This document shows, one piece after another, positions 1-10,563 of a DNA stretch of 64,000 nucleotides. The DNA is taken from positions 1,922,001 through 1,986,000 of the forward strand of contig NZ_CP063304.1 in the NCBI RefSeq assembly GCF_015159595.1. Direction: 5' to 3'. The position numbers were made by a program, and so were the translations under genes. The stretch's first letter is position 1, and every line of letters starts with the position of its first letter. The stretch comes from Blautia liquoris (GTDB lineage Bacteria; Bacillota; Clostridia; Lachnospirales; Lachnospiraceae). The notes under the pieces are model-generated. The model saw only the letters and a list, made by a program, of their open reading frames with translations. It was not told the origin of the DNA and did not search any database.

Positions 1-1231
1 CCTGAGAAGAAGGTGTGTTCACTAATACACGCCCTGTCTTCATTCTCTTTGCATGCATTGCTATCTTTTCTTTCTGACTTGGGTGTACGAAGAGAGAGGA
101 TGTGTGTCCATAACCGCCATCGGCTACGAGCCTCTCGGCCTTTTCAAGGGCTTCATCAAATGTTTTTGCTTTATACATCGCAAGAACTGGAGATAACTTT
201 TCATGGGCGAATTCTTCGGAAGGTTCTACAGACTCCACTTCACCGATCAGAATCTTTGTATCCTCCGGAACATCTATACCCGCCATTTTTGCAATCGCAC
301 ACGCCGACATTCCCGGAATCTTTGAATTCAGTGCACCGTTGATCATTATCGTCTTTCGCACCTTATCAAGCTCACCTTTCTTTTTCAAAAAATAGCATCC
401 ACGATAAGCAAATTCCTTTTTGACTTCATCATATATATCTTCAAGAACTGTTACAGATTGCTCGGAGGCACAAATCATACCGTTATCGAATGTCTTAGAA
501 TGAATAATTGAGCTGACAGCCATCTTGATATCTGCTGTGTCATCTATGATGACTGGTGTGTTGCCCGATCCTACTCCCAGTGCCGGTTTTCCCGATGAAT
601 ACGCAGATTTCACCATCCCCGGTCCGCCTGTCGCCAGAATAATATCTGACTCTCGCATTACCTGTGTTGTAAGTTCGAGAGAGGGTTCATCTATCCAACC
701 AATGATTCCTTCGGGAGCCCCTGCTTTTACCGCCGCCTCAAGTACCACCCTCGCAGCCTCGATCGTACATCTTTTTGCGGCCGGATGAGGACTGATAATG
801 ATCGCATTTCTCGTCTTTAAACTAATCAAAGTTTTAAAAATTGCTGTTGAAGTAGGGTTTGTGGTGGGGATAACTGCTGCAATCAGGCCAAGAGGTTCTG
901 CAATCTTCTTAATTCCATATGCCGGATCTTCTTCAATAACACCACAGGTCTTTGTATGTCTGTACGCATTATATATATACTCCGCTGCATAATGGTTCTT
1001 AATTACCTTATCTTCCACAACACCTCTTTGTGTCTCTTCCACTGCCAGTTTTGCAAGAGGGATGCGCTGTTTGTTCGCTGCCATAGCCGCTTCAAAGAAG
1101 ATTTTATCTACCTGCTCCTGCGTATAGGCAGCAAATATCTTCTGAGCCTGGCGCATCGCCTGTATCTTAATGCTGAGGGTTTCTGTACTGTTCACGATAT
1201 CAGGTACAACTGTCTTATCCTTATTAGCCAT
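1..1231 (-). CDS. adhE: Bifunctional acetaldehyde-CoA/alcohol dehydrogenase, N-terminal part (runs off left edge)
   Basis: About 410 residues of the N-terminal acetylating aldehyde dehydrogenase half are visible, reduced NADH-dependent acetyl-CoA to acetaldehyde being the known activity of this half. The translation carries the family's PTTNPTSTAIFKTL and NGMICASEQS segments; the catalytic Cys is about residue 254. The ATG at 1229-1231 follows AGGAGG (1239-1244) at a good distance. The reading frame is open to the left edge. The C-terminal iron-dependent alcohol dehydrogenase half is not visible, so a stand-alone CoA-acylating aldehyde dehydrogenase is not formally excluded, although the sequence resembles clostridial AdhE much more closely than EutE. 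The gene is monocistronic at its 5' end: the upstream neighbour (HPr) ends at a terminator. Confidence 0.9.
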   Translation of the reverse strand, partial: MANKDKTVVPDIVNSTETLSIKIQAMRQAQKIFAAYTQEQVDKIFFEAAMAANKQRIPLAKLAVEETQRGVVEDKVIKNHYAAEYIYNAYRHTKTCGVIEEDPAYGIKKIAEPLGLIAAVIPTTNPTSTAIFKTLISLKTRNAIIISPHPAAKRCTIEAARVVLEAAVKAGAPEGIIGWIDEPSLELTTQVMRESDIILATGGPGMVKSAYSSGKPALGVGSGNTPVIIDDTADIKMAVSSIIHSKTFDNGMICASEQSVTVLEDIYDEVKKEFAYRGCYFLKKKGELDKVRKTIMINGALNSKIPGMSACAIAKMAGIDVPEDTKILIGEVESVEPSEEFAHEKLSPVLAMYKAKTFDEALEKAERLVADGGYGHTSSLFVHPSQKEKIAMHAKRMKTGRVLVNTPSSQ

Positions 1232-1374
1232 CTTAGTGCCTCCTGTTATTCAAATCTTTTTACATTAATAACTTACTCGTATAGTTTACAACATGCTGCA
1301 TTGTTTGTCAATATATTAACGTTATATTTTTAACATAGTTAGTTTTTTAGTTATTACTCGTGTTTGAAGATAGA

Positions 1375-1398
1375 AAAAAAGGGGATGGCCCCTTTTTT
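1375..1398 (-). terminator. Rho-independent terminator of the PTS operon
   Basis: An A6G4 arm and a C4T6 arm flank a 4-nt loop, 11 bases beyond the HPr stop. Read on the minus strand this is a GC hairpin ending in a T-run. It separates the PTS operon from adhE. The 140 bases between it and the adhE start are AT-rich and hold the adhE promoter region; I could not fix a -35/-10 pair there. Confidence 0.75.
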
Positions 1399-1408
1399 CA
1401 AATCACCT

Positions 1409-1681
1409 TTATTCACCAAATCCACTTTCTACCAGTGCACATAATTCTTCGACTGCATTTTCTTCATCAGAACCGTCTGCAGCTATCTCAATTCTTGTTC
1501 CCTGCTTCAATCCTTCTGCCATGATTCGCACGACTGATTTCGCATTCACTGCCTCTTTATCCTGATCCAGATTACGAATTGTCACTTTGCTTTCAAATTT
1601 CTTGGCTTTTAGCACAAGTTCAGAGGCAGGACGTGCATGAAGACCTGTTTTATTGATCACTTTCAATTGCTTTTTTATCAT
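1409..1681 (-). CDS. HPr-family phosphocarrier protein
   Basis: This 90-residue protein is the standard size for HPr, which carries phosphate from EI to EIIA proteins. The active-site histidine is His15 in TGLHARPAS. A serine sits in NAKSVVRIMAEG where HPr kinase would act (Ser46 in Bacillus), so regulatory phosphorylation is possible, although the flanking residues differ from canonical NLKSIMGVMSLG. It is the last gene of the beta-glucoside PTS operon, 45 bases after the glycosidase, and may be a dedicated second HPr; the general ptsH-ptsI pair is not in this window. Start ATG at 1679-1681. Confidence 0.88.
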   Translation of the reverse strand: MIKKQLKVINKTGLHARPASELVLKAKKFESKVTIRNLDQDKEAVNAKSVVRIMAEGLKQGTRIEIAADGSDEENAVEELCALVESGFGE

Positions 1682-1726
1682 GATTTGCTACCTTTCTGCT
1701 AAGTTTTGTGTTTCTTGCAGCTGATG

Positions 1727-3205
<1,479 letters not shown>

Positions 3206-3222
3206 CTAAACCTCCCAGTTTC

Positions 3223-4506
3223 TTATTCTGTAACTGCTTCGCTTTCCATCATTCTTCTATTTTCTTCTTCTTCCGCCACATGAGCCTTGTCTTCCCATCT
3301 CATAAACGGAATATAGATGATATAGCAAAGAACCACCTGTACCAACTGTGCCACGATTCCCTGCCAGCCGTTCATAAAAAATCCGTTTACAATAATGGGA
3401 AATCCAAGTGGAAGTGTAACGCCATTATGGTATGGCAAAAATCCTATAACTGTCAGCAGCCATGCACTAAATACAGAGACTGCCGGTGTCAGTATCAGCG
3501 GAAGAAGCATTCGGATATTCATAACCTGAGGAATACCGAACTTAATGGGCTCAGAAATTCCGAACAAAGAAGGAACTAATCCCGCTTTCCCCACTGCTTT
3601 TAACTGCTCAGATTTACAATTGAATATACAATGCAGCGCAACAGCAAAACTTCTTGCACCACGATTGTTTAAGATAAAACCATAAGTAAACAGATAAGGA
3701 AGAGCCTTTCCGGCATTATACGCCTCCATATTGGCAACCTGCGGTCCGTAAAAGATAGCCATTAGAATCGGCATGACAACCATAACGCCGTGGATTCCAA
3801 AAAACCAGAAAAATTCAATTACTGCTACAATGAACATCGCCGCTATAATATTTGATCCCAAAGCTGTGAGCGGTTTCTGCAAGATTGCATAGATAAAATT
3901 TGACAAGCTGTCATATTCTGTGTTAGCCATAATTTCATATACAATACCGCTTCCAAGAGCAGCTGCAGCTCCCGGTATAATGGATGCAAATGCATTTCCG
4001 ACAACAGGTGGAACTACATCTGGCATTTTAATTGTAATTTTTTTATCCATGAGAAAAATATACAGACGTCCGAATACCACGGATGATATCATTGCCACAA
4101 ATACACCGCCAGAGCCCACATCCGACAGACCAATCCCCATGCTTCCTTCCGATATCTCGACCAGGGGAGTCAGGATAAGGAAAGACATCAGTCCGACAAT
4201 CCCGCAGTTCAGAGCATCAGATTCATAGATCTCACCCATCTTGTAAGCCACAACAAAAGCAATATAGATTGCAATAATACCATTTGTCATATCTACGATC
4301 TGGTTGAGAATACTTTTAATGCCAGTATTTTCAAAAAATGTTCCAATTCCCCAAAAGTTAATTGCCCCGATGAGTGTTGCGAAGCTGCTGATGAGCATGA
4401 TCGCCATAACACCTGTCATACCGCCGGAAATCGCGCGGACAATTCGATTGCTCTGAAATTTTTCGGCAAGCCCTACCACCTTGTCCATTACTTTTTTATT
4501 TTCCAT
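3223..4506 (-). CDS. PTS lactose/cellobiose-family EIIC permease
   Basis: This 427-residue polytopic membrane protein is the sugar-translocating subunit of a Lac/Cel-family PTS (CelB type). Many hydrophobic segments are visible, and the HNGVTLPLGFPIIVNGF and GNAFASIIPGA segments match that family. It sits between the phosphatase-like gene (4 bases upstream) and the 6-phospho-beta-glucosidase. EIIA and EIIB are separate genes upstream, as usual for this family. The charged C-terminus (AEEEENRRMMESE) is cytoplasmic. Confidence 0.9.
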   Translation of the reverse strand: MENKKVMDKVVGLAEKFQSNRIVRAISGGMTGVMAIMLISSFATLIGAINFWGIGTFFENTGIKSILNQIVDMTNGIIAIYIAFVVAYKMGEIYESDALNCGIVGLMSFLILTPLVEISEGSMGIGLSDVGSGGVFVAMISSVVFGRLYIFLMDKKITIKMPDVVPPVVGNAFASIIPGAAAALGSGIVYEIMANTEYDSLSNFIYAILQKPLTALGSNIIAAMFIVAVIEFFWFFGIHGVMVVMPILMAIFYGPQVANMEAYNAGKALPYLFTYGFILNNRGARSFAVALHCIFNCKSEQLKAVGKAGLVPSLFGISEPIKFGIPQVMNIRMLLPLILTPAVSVFSAWLLTVIGFLPYHNGVTLPLGFPIIVNGFFMNGWQGIVAQLVQVVLCYIIYIPFMRWEDKAHVAEEEENRRMMESEAVTE

Positions 4507-4510
4507 TTCC

Positions 4511-5308
4511 TTATCCTTCCTCCAAGAACATATCTTTTAGTGTTTTTTGCTTTTCCTTTGTCATACCCAGTTCCTGCATGGCATATTCCGAAACCGTACC
4601 ATAACGTTTTTTTATTTCATCCAGTGCCGTCAAAAGGAATTCTTCGCTTGCCTCCTTTAAGTAACGCAGCGCCTGAACAAAATCCTCCCTGTTTGGCATC
4701 TCGGACACCGCTTGCAGACTTTTCTGATTTTTTTCATACTTACACACATTTGTGTCCATATAATCTTGCAATACCGTATCCTGATCAACACCCAACAGAA
4801 GTAGAATCAAAGCCACTCCATAACCTGTCCTGTCTTTTCCGCCGCGGCAGTGCTGTACCAGCGGCAGATTTTTTTGATCCAGAATAAGTTCAAACATCTT
4901 CCCATAAACACATTTGCTGCTCTCTGTCAAGACAAACTGACGATTCTGTTCCACCATCAGCTTTCTTGCAGCATCAGCTGTCAATTCCCCATATCCTTGT
5001 TCTTTCAGATCTGCAAGACCGGCCGATGCCATGGCAGCCGTGTCTGCTTTCGGATCCAGATGATAGATCGTCACATTTTCTATGTGAACATCTTCCTTTT
5101 CCTTCCATTCTCGATCCCCGCGATAATCAATAATACTTTTTAGACCTAACTGTTCCAGCGTATGTACATCCTTTTGTGTACAGTAACACAATTCATCGGA
5201 ACGGTATAAAAGACCTTTTTTAACCTTTTTTCCATCTATGGTTCGATACCCTCCGATATCACGGAAATTATATGCGCCTTCCAGTACTACCTGTCTCTCT
5301 GTTTTCAT
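4511..5308 (-). CDS. Tyrosine-phosphatase-superfamily protein in the PTS operon
   Basis: This 265-residue protein has the Cys-x5-Arg phosphatase loop HCRGGKDRTG around residue 153, and an N-terminal FRDIGGYRTIDGKKVKKG motif. Both are typical of the DSP-like family often labelled tyrosine-protein phosphatase in Firmicutes (Y_phosphatase3). It lies between EIIB and EIIC with gaps of 1 and 4 bases, so it is almost certainly co-transcribed with the transporter. The substrate could be a phosphosugar, a phosphoinositide or a phosphotyrosine; the sequence does not decide. A catalytic general-acid Asp is plausible in the DPKAD stretch but I cannot assign it. It is an odd member of a Lac/Cel PTS operon. 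Confidence 0.82.
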   Translation of the reverse strand: MKTERQVVLEGAYNFRDIGGYRTIDGKKVKKGLLYRSDELCYCTQKDVHTLEQLGLKSIIDYRGDREWKEKEDVHIENVTIYHLDPKADTAAMASAGLADLKEQGYGELTADAARKLMVEQNRQFVLTESSKCVYGKMFELILDQKNLPLVQHCRGGKDRTGYGVALILLLLGVDQDTVLQDYMDTNVCKYEKNQKSLQAVSEMPNREDFVQALRYLKEASEEFLLTALDEIKKRYGTVSEYAMQELGMTKEKQKTLKDMFLEEG

Positions 5309-5309
5309 A

Positions 5310-5621
5310 TCAGGATTCCTTTAACAGAGCAAGTGCACTCTCCAGAACTGCTTTTCCATTAATCTGACCATAGGCCATCCGATCGATCACCTGTACCTTG
5401 ATTCCTTTCGGTTCATAGTCTTTTTTCATTCGTTCCAGAATGTATCCGACCTGGGGTCCTAAAAGCAGAACATCGGTCGGTTCCTTGTAAGTTTTAAAGG
5501 CAGATTCAGACATGGCTGTTACCTTCACTTCTTTTCCCTGGCTCTTCGCCTCCTTCTCCATCTTCTTTGCCAGAATACTCGTAGACATTCCTCCTGCACA
5601 AACCAACGTAATATAAATCAT
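5310..5621 (-). CDS. PTS lactose/cellobiose-family EIIB
   Basis: This 103-residue protein is the cytoplasmic phosphocarrier that passes phosphate from EIIA to the incoming sugar. The active-site cysteine is Cys8 in ITLVCAGGMSTS, the classical EIIB-Cel P-loop. It ends one base before the phosphatase gene and begins 3 bases after EIIA, so translation is likely coupled. Confidence 0.92.
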   Translation of the reverse strand: MIYITLVCAGGMSTSILAKKMEKEAKSQGKEVKVTAMSESAFKTYKEPTDVLLLGPQVGYILERMKKDYEPKGIKVQVIDRMAYGQINGKAVLESALALLKES

Positions 5622-5624
5622 CCT

Positions 5625-5957
5625 TTATTTCTCCTTTCCCGATAAAATTGTATTCATCTTTTTATACATTTCAATGAATTCCATGGCCAGATCGCTGGTA
5701 GTGATGGCATTCATAAGATGATCCTGCGCATGAACCATAAGAAGTGATACGGTAACGGTCTCCGGCTCGGCTGCTTCGCTGGTTAAAAGTTCTGTCTGAA
5801 TCTGATGCGCCCGCGTTAAAGCTTCTTCACATTCTCTCATCTTTTCCTCTGCAGCCTCAAATTGTGTACGCTTTGCCGCCTGGATTGCTTCCATGGCTCT
5901 GCTCTTGGCTTCTCCGCCATCGGCAATCATGTTCATAATCTGTTCTTCTAAATCCAT
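5625..5957 (-). CDS. PTS lactose/cellobiose-family EIIA
   Basis: This 110-residue helical EIIA accepts phosphate from HPr; the active His lies in the family motif VHAQDHLM (about residues 77-84). It is the first gene of the PTS operon, preceded by GGAGGAGAG. The 60 bases between it and the regulator terminator at 6019 must hold the operon promoter; no consensus -35 is obvious, which fits dependence on the adjacent PRD activator. Its product also links the operon to the regulator, which has its own EIIA-like domain. Confidence 0.9.
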   Translation of the reverse strand: MDLEEQIMNMIADGGEAKSRAMEAIQAAKRTQFEAAEEKMRECEEALTRAHQIQTELLTSEAAEPETVTVSLLMVHAQDHLMNAITTSDLAMEFIEMYKKMNTILSGKEK

Positions 5958-6018
5958 GTCTCTCTCCTCCTTGTAACATACACGTTATCAGAAAATTCGG
6001 ATGATCTCCAGCCAGAAA

Positions 6019-6057
6019 AATGCCACATTCAATCTGGCAGGAATTGAATGTGGCATT
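6019..6057 (-). terminator. Rho-independent terminator of the PRD regulator gene
   Basis: Two perfect 15-base arms (6019-6033 and 6043-6057) flank a 9-base loop. On the minus strand the hairpin is followed by a T-run, and its first arm overlaps the regulator stop codon. The regulator has a DNA-binding N-terminus rather than an RNA-binding CAT domain, so I read this as a terminator and not a ribonucleic antiterminator target. Confidence 0.75.
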
Positions 6058-7941
6058 ATCTCTCTAACAATTCTATTAATTTCTTATAACTTCGTGCCTC
6101 CAACAGGCATTCGATATCCTCTTTGTCTAAAACAAAATCTAGGAAGACTTCATAAAAGTTGGGTAATTTCTTATCCTCTTCTGTTCCGATCAAGGTCAAA
6201 AAGACAATCTGGACATTATGATGTTCCCAGGGAATTGGTTTTTCCAGGATTGAGACATAAACGCTTGTATGTTTTGTCATCCCTCGATTTGGATGTGGTA
6301 TTGCAATCAAATCCCCAAAATCTGTAGGACCATAGCTTTCTCGTTCCATCACGGAAGAAAACAAATCCTCCCCAATATTTTCCTGTTCCCTGGCTAACAT
6401 GCAAATCTTCCTCAGAGCATCCTCTTTGCTTTGCGCCCTCAGTGAATCGCAAAATCCGTTCTCCAAAAAATACTTCTCCCAGGGAATTGTCCGTTGGTTT
6501 TTTAGAACATTTAAAATCTTAGGGATCTCTCTTTCATGCAAGAACAAGCCAATTTCTATGATCGGTTTTGGCAGCTCCCACGGAATTGGAACCGTGGTGA
6601 ACACAAAGTCGATACCTTGAAGATCGTAATTTTTTAATTCTATCATATCGCAGGTGTGAATAATATCGATATACTCCCGAAAACGATGCATATATTCATA
6701 TTTCAGCAGTTGAGAACTCCCTTTTCCTGATGTACATACAATGAGGATATGAAATTTCTGTTTTTTTCACTTTCTCTGCATTCCAATCCAATGGAAAAGA
6801 TCAAAGCCAAATATCCCGTTTCTTCCTCGGGGATATCGGTTTTATAATGGTTCTTTAGAACCGTAGAAGCCATCGTTGCTATCGTATATGCCGTAAAATG
6901 ATGATCTTTTATCTCCTGCAGCATGGGGTTTTTTAAAAAAATATGATAACGGATTCGAATATCCATCTTGGCCATGTGCTGTTTCAGCAACATCTGTACT
7001 TCCAGATCACTGTAAAAGTCAAACATGGTCTCATGATATAAAAATTCTAACATATCATCGACAAGATTACTGACTTCTTCGCCGATTACAATATGGGTGC
7101 TTTCTCCCTTTGTTGTCTGTTTACTCATCAAATGTAGATAAAGATAATCAAGTTCTTCCTTATGAAAAATCACAGAATAATCCTTTTCTATATTATCTGT
7201 GATCTCCTCAAGCATGTGAAACTCGGGCGTATTCCTGTCTATATTCTGCTGTTCATCCAAACTCTCCACGTAATGCTCTCTTTTCAGCCGATCTAATGTA
7301 ATGTATAAGATTAATACAATATTTTCATATGATATTTCCGATAAATGCACATCATATTTTCTTGTAAGGTTTTCAGTTAAGGCCGCAATATAATCGATAT
7401 CCATTTTTTGCTTTTTTTCGTCGAGATCAGGCAGGCTTCTTTTCACAAAATATTCCAACATACAATTACGAATATCAAATTCTTTTCCGATCACTTTTAT
7501 TCCGTAATTGGGGCGCCTGTCCAGATGGAGCTGGTAATTATTTAAAATCTTTTCTGTTTCCTTTAGAACTCCTGACAGCGTTCCCTTCGATATGTATAAA
7601 AAGAGAATCAAATCATCGGTCTTGACATAGTGGTCCTGGCATAACAGATACAGCAGGACATACTGAACTCGCTCCTGTAAGTTATCTGGTACCCCCTGTC
7701 TATCTTCCTGTTCCTGCATCAATTTTTGATACAACACATCATAGTTTTCTGTAGAGATCCGATATCCATATCTCGGCTTTGAGATTAAAGAAGCATCATT
7801 CTTTTTCAGCCACTCATCCAATGTACTTAGACGGTTTCGAACGGTCTTTACACTGACACCTGTAACTTTGGCCAATTTCTCCGCAGAAATATAGGTTGTT
7901 GCAGACATCTTTTTGTATAATTCAAACAAATTGTCTTTCAT
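6056..7941 (-). CDS. PRD-family PTS transcriptional activator (HTH-PRD-PRD-EIIB-EIIA), split by a -1 frame change
   Basis: This is a LicR/MtlR-type activator. The first frame (7941-6703, 412 residues) holds an N-terminal helix-turn-helix (AEKLAKVTGVSVKTVRNRLS) and two PTS regulation domains. The second frame holds an EIIB-GatB-like P-loop (ILIVCTSGKGSSQLL), then a C-terminal EIIA-like domain (6056-6691) with the usual IAIPHPN histidine region. Both frames overlap around 6703-6770. A -1 slip at A AAA AAC (6760-6766) joins them into one protein of 628 residues with an uninterrupted domain order. Alternatives are a one-base loss in the A7 run inactivating the EIIB and EIIA parts, or a base-calling error. 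It faces the PTS operon, its obvious target. Confidence 0.85.
6760..6766 (-). other. Candidate -1 frameshift slippery heptamer A AAA AAC
   Basis: Read on the minus strand in the zero frame of the regulator, codons GAA AAA AAC end at 6760, giving X XXY YYZ with the correct phase. After a -1 slip the next codon is CAG and the frame continues into the EIIB-like P-loop. Without a slip, translation stops at 6703-6705, 18 codons later. I see no clear Shine-Dalgarno-like stimulator 10-14 bases upstream, and only weak downstream pairing (TTCATAT with ATATGAA, loop over 40 bases). Confidence 0.5.
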
Positions 7942-8164
7942 CCTTGTTACATCCCCGTTTCATCATGTGAAACCACATATGACAGATTCTATTTTTTCTA
8001 ATATACATATGATATTTTAACATAATTCCAGACTATTTTGTTGTATATGTAATGAAAGCAATGTTTCATGTAACAAAATCAGATAGTAGGCTAGAGATAT
8101 CGGACCAATCCGCTGTCAATTCATCTTCAAATGCTCCATTGTATCCATTATGCCAAAATGGAAA
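7942..8164. other. Intergenic region with an AT-rich inverted repeat
   Basis: No gene is seen here. It carries the regulator's promoter side (left) and the 3' end of the VTC/DUF4956 operon (right). At 8035-8078 the arms TTTTGTT and AACAAAA with inner GAAA/TTTC form an imperfect hairpin. It could be a weak terminator of the operon reading left or an operator; I cannot tell. Confidence 0.4.
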
Positions 8165-8569
8165 TCAGCTGTGTCTGATTCCTTCGAATATTCCTGCCAC
8201 TGTAAGAAAAGTTCCTACGATCCAGTATACATTGCTCAAACTGTTTGTTGTTCCATAGATATCTAAAACTCCGTGCATGATACTTCCTACAGTCAATGAC
8301 GCAATTCCCGGATTATATAGCGAAATAGCAATATCATCCGGGAAATTTCTCCCTCGTAACGCCACCAGTAGGAAAGGAAGAGCTCCGCCTATCATGGGAA
8401 ACGCAAAGGCAAATATCATATAATCTGAATATACCTGATGGCTAAAATACTCATAGACAGCGGCAAATACGATGCAGAATAAGGTTGCCATAAGATATCG
8501 CATTCCTGTTACCCTCATACGATTTCTTTGCTCTCTCAGTTCGTTTTTATCCAATGTAGACAATATCAC
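8165..8569 (-). CDS. Small multi-pass membrane protein of unknown function
   Basis: This 134-residue protein has a charged N-terminus (LDKNELREQRNRMR) and about four hydrophobic segments. I do not recognise a named family. It overlaps the 3' end of the phosphodiester-glycosidase-like gene by 23 bases, so it is probably translationally coupled as the last gene of the six-gene operon. The membrane location and the coupling suggest it works with the surface enzymes upstream, but that is inference only. Confidence 0.7.
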   Translation of the reverse strand: MILSTLDKNELREQRNRMRVTGMRYLMATLFCIVFAAVYEYFSHQVYSDYMIFAFAFPMIGGALPFLLVALRGRNFPDDIAISLYNPGIASLTVGSIMHGVLDIYGTTNSLSNVYWIVGTFLTVAGIFEGIRHS

Positions 8570-9464
8570 TCACCTTCCTTTCCGAGATCTTGCCTCCGCC
8601 TGTGGTCGGATTGTTAATCACAGTTCCTTTAAAATACATTGTGGATGATCCGCCACCATCCAGATTATAAGCGGTTTCTACGCCAAGCCCATCCATAAAC
8701 TCAGCCAGCTGGTAAAGGGACAGACCGGTACTTTCATTTGTACGGCCGTCTGATACAACGAAAACATAATGCAGATCATCAATTATTCCAATTGCGGTTC
8801 TTGGATTGCTCACCTTTGCCTTACCGACTTCCTCCCCTTCTGTGACTGTCACATTGCCATTACTAACAAGTCCCGGTCCGAAAGATAAGATCTGCTCAGC
8901 CCCGTCTTCCAGCAATTCGGACGCAGGTACATCACTCTCATTAATAATCTTAAAGGATCCATCAGTCCCTATTACCAGATCTTCCTGCTTCTCTTCGGCT
9001 GTATCTCTGTACAGGATTCCGTTTCTAAGTACATATCCTGATCTCTGCGCACCATAATAATCACCATTGATTGCAAGAATTGCATTGTTTTCGGATGCTG
9101 TCTCTGAAGTAGTTTCCGTCAGATTCTGTCCATATGCGTTTTGTGCAAAAGCTGTTTTCAAAGAATCGGCCGATGCAAGAGTTACGTCTGCAACATAGAC
9201 TGTGGTATCATCAACATGTTCCTCGGTAATTTTTATTGTAATATTTCCATCGCTATAACTGTCTTCCGCAGATGTTGCACTCAAAGAAGAGGTACTCATC
9301 GAACTAATTGTCGCCGCCTTTGCGGTGGTAGTATTACTTTCAGATTCAACTGACTGATATACATGGGTGATAACGAAAGTGTCTAATGCCACATAAGCTG
9401 TAAATGCAGTCAGAATCAGGTAAAACAAAACCTCCCATACTCTTTTCTTAAGATTTTTTTTCAT
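8547..9464 (-). CDS. Membrane-anchored phosphodiester-glycosidase (NAGPA) domain protein
   Basis: This 305-residue protein has one N-terminal transmembrane anchor (about residues 12-34), a Ser/Thr/Ala-rich linker, then a NAGPA-type domain. The family signature is visible as YNLDGGGSSTMYF near the C-terminus, with ILAINGDYYG and NPRTAIGI earlier. The family includes the human uncovering enzyme that removes GlcNAc from phosphodiesters and many bacterial exopolysaccharide proteins. The catalytic domain should sit outside the membrane. Its ATG overlaps the end of the GT2-GtrA gene by 4 bases. A role trimming a sugar-phosphate surface polymer is plausible. Confidence 0.85.
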   Translation of the reverse strand: MKKNLKKRVWEVLFYLILTAFTAYVALDTFVITHVYQSVESESNTTTAKAATISSMSTSSLSATSAEDSYSDGNITIKITEEHVDDTTVYVADVTLASADSLKTAFAQNAYGQNLTETTSETASENNAILAINGDYYGAQRSGYVLRNGILYRDTAEEKQEDLVIGTDGSFKIINESDVPASELLEDGAEQILSFGPGLVSNGNVTVTEGEEVGKAKVSNPRTAIGIIDDLHYVFVVSDGRTNESTGLSLYQLAEFMDGLGVETAYNLDGGGSSTMYFKGTVINNPTTGGGKISERKVSDIVYIG

Positions 9465-10540
9465 GCTGTTCTCTTTCTTGTTCTTGACTTTCCTTCTTTT
9501 CTAAAAACAAACAGGTGTTGCTCAAACCAGCTTATGATGAAGAAAAATGCTTCCGTAATCAGTTTTGCCACGTATGGATTGAGTGTGGTATTTGCGACAA
9601 TCCTGTTGAGTACAAAGGTATCACCGATCAGAATTCCTGCTGCAAGTGTAAAATACTTAAGTGCTGACTGCCATAGATTATTTTCAATATGAAAGACAAA
9701 CTTTCTATTCAAGGTGAAATTGACTATAGAACTGACAATCCGTGCTGTCACATTCGATGCCATTAACCCAATTCCGCCAAATTCTCCCGTGAAAACAGTG
9801 AAGATACTATACAGACTATAATCCGTCAGAAAACTTAAAAATGACGAAGCTGAAAACTTGGCAATTTCCTTATAAATCCGATAAGAATCCTTTACTGTAT
9901 CAAAGTGCGAACCACTGTTATTGTCAAAATATACAGCCGGAATCTCTATTTCCTCTATTGAGCGTTTTTCATGAGCAAATTCCAGAAGTACATTCATCTC
10001 ATATTCATACCGCTCTCCCGGTATGGAGAGCATGGCAGGAACCTGTCTGCTGTCAAACGCCCGAAGACCTGTCTGTGTATCGTGAATATGAAGACCTGTG
10101 GATACTGTAAATACGCCACGTGTTATGCTGTTTCCTATTCTGCTTCGAATCGGAACCTTTTTTTTCAGAACCCGGCTACCCAAGATAAGAGTATCCGGTT
10201 TCTTTTCGGCAGCATCACAGATTCTGATTGCATCACTGATTTGGTGCTGACCATCCGCATCCATCGTCACAACCGTATATGGCTCTTCGAATTTTTCTCT
10301 GATATAAGTAAGTGCCGTTTTAATCGCCTTTCCTTTTCCACAATTTCTTGGATGAGTCAGTATAGTTGAAAATTCTGATGCCCAACGAAATATCTCAGCA
10401 TATTTCTCTCCACTTCCATCGTCGATTACAATACTCCTGAAATTCGAATCCCTCAGACTGTAAAGCAAAACTATCAGCTTCACATCTGGTTCATATGCCG
10501 GGATCAGTGCAATACGTATATTCTCATTCATATAAATCAC
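9461..10540 (-). CDS. GT2 glycosyltransferase fused to a GtrA-like membrane domain
   Basis: Residues about 1-220 form a GT-A fold family 2 glycosyltransferase of the dolichyl/undecaprenyl-phosphate sugar synthase type: an N-terminal IALIPAYEPD, the DDGSG motif, the metal-binding DADGQHQ and a DTQTGLRAF acceptor motif. Residues about 230-350 are a four-helix GtrA-like domain with NFTLNRKFVF. In GtrA/GtrB pairs the transferase makes a lipid-linked sugar and GtrA helps move it across the membrane; here both are in one chain. It overlaps the NAGPA-type gene downstream, and follows the beta-helix lipoprotein gene by 23 bases. Confidence 0.88.
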   Translation of the reverse strand: MIYMNENIRIALIPAYEPDVKLIVLLYSLRDSNFRSIVIDDGSGEKYAEIFRWASEFSTILTHPRNCGKGKAIKTALTYIREKFEEPYTVVTMDADGQHQISDAIRICDAAEKKPDTLILGSRVLKKKVPIRSRIGNSITRGVFTVSTGLHIHDTQTGLRAFDSRQVPAMLSIPGERYEYEMNVLLEFAHEKRSIEEIEIPAVYFDNNSGSHFDTVKDSYRIYKEIAKFSASSFLSFLTDYSLYSIFTVFTGEFGGIGLMASNVTARIVSSIVNFTLNRKFVFHIENNLWQSALKYFTLAAGILIGDTFVLNRIVANTTLNPYVAKLITEAFFFIISWFEQHLFVFRKEGKSRTRKRTA

Positions 10541-10563
10541 ATCCTCTTTCTTAGCTGTATCTG

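Noticed and set aside
6019-6057. Ribonucleic antiterminator (RAT) target for a BglG-type protein
   Set aside because: The regulator has a DNA-binding N-terminus, and the hairpin lies after its stop codon with a T-run, so a terminator is the simpler reading.
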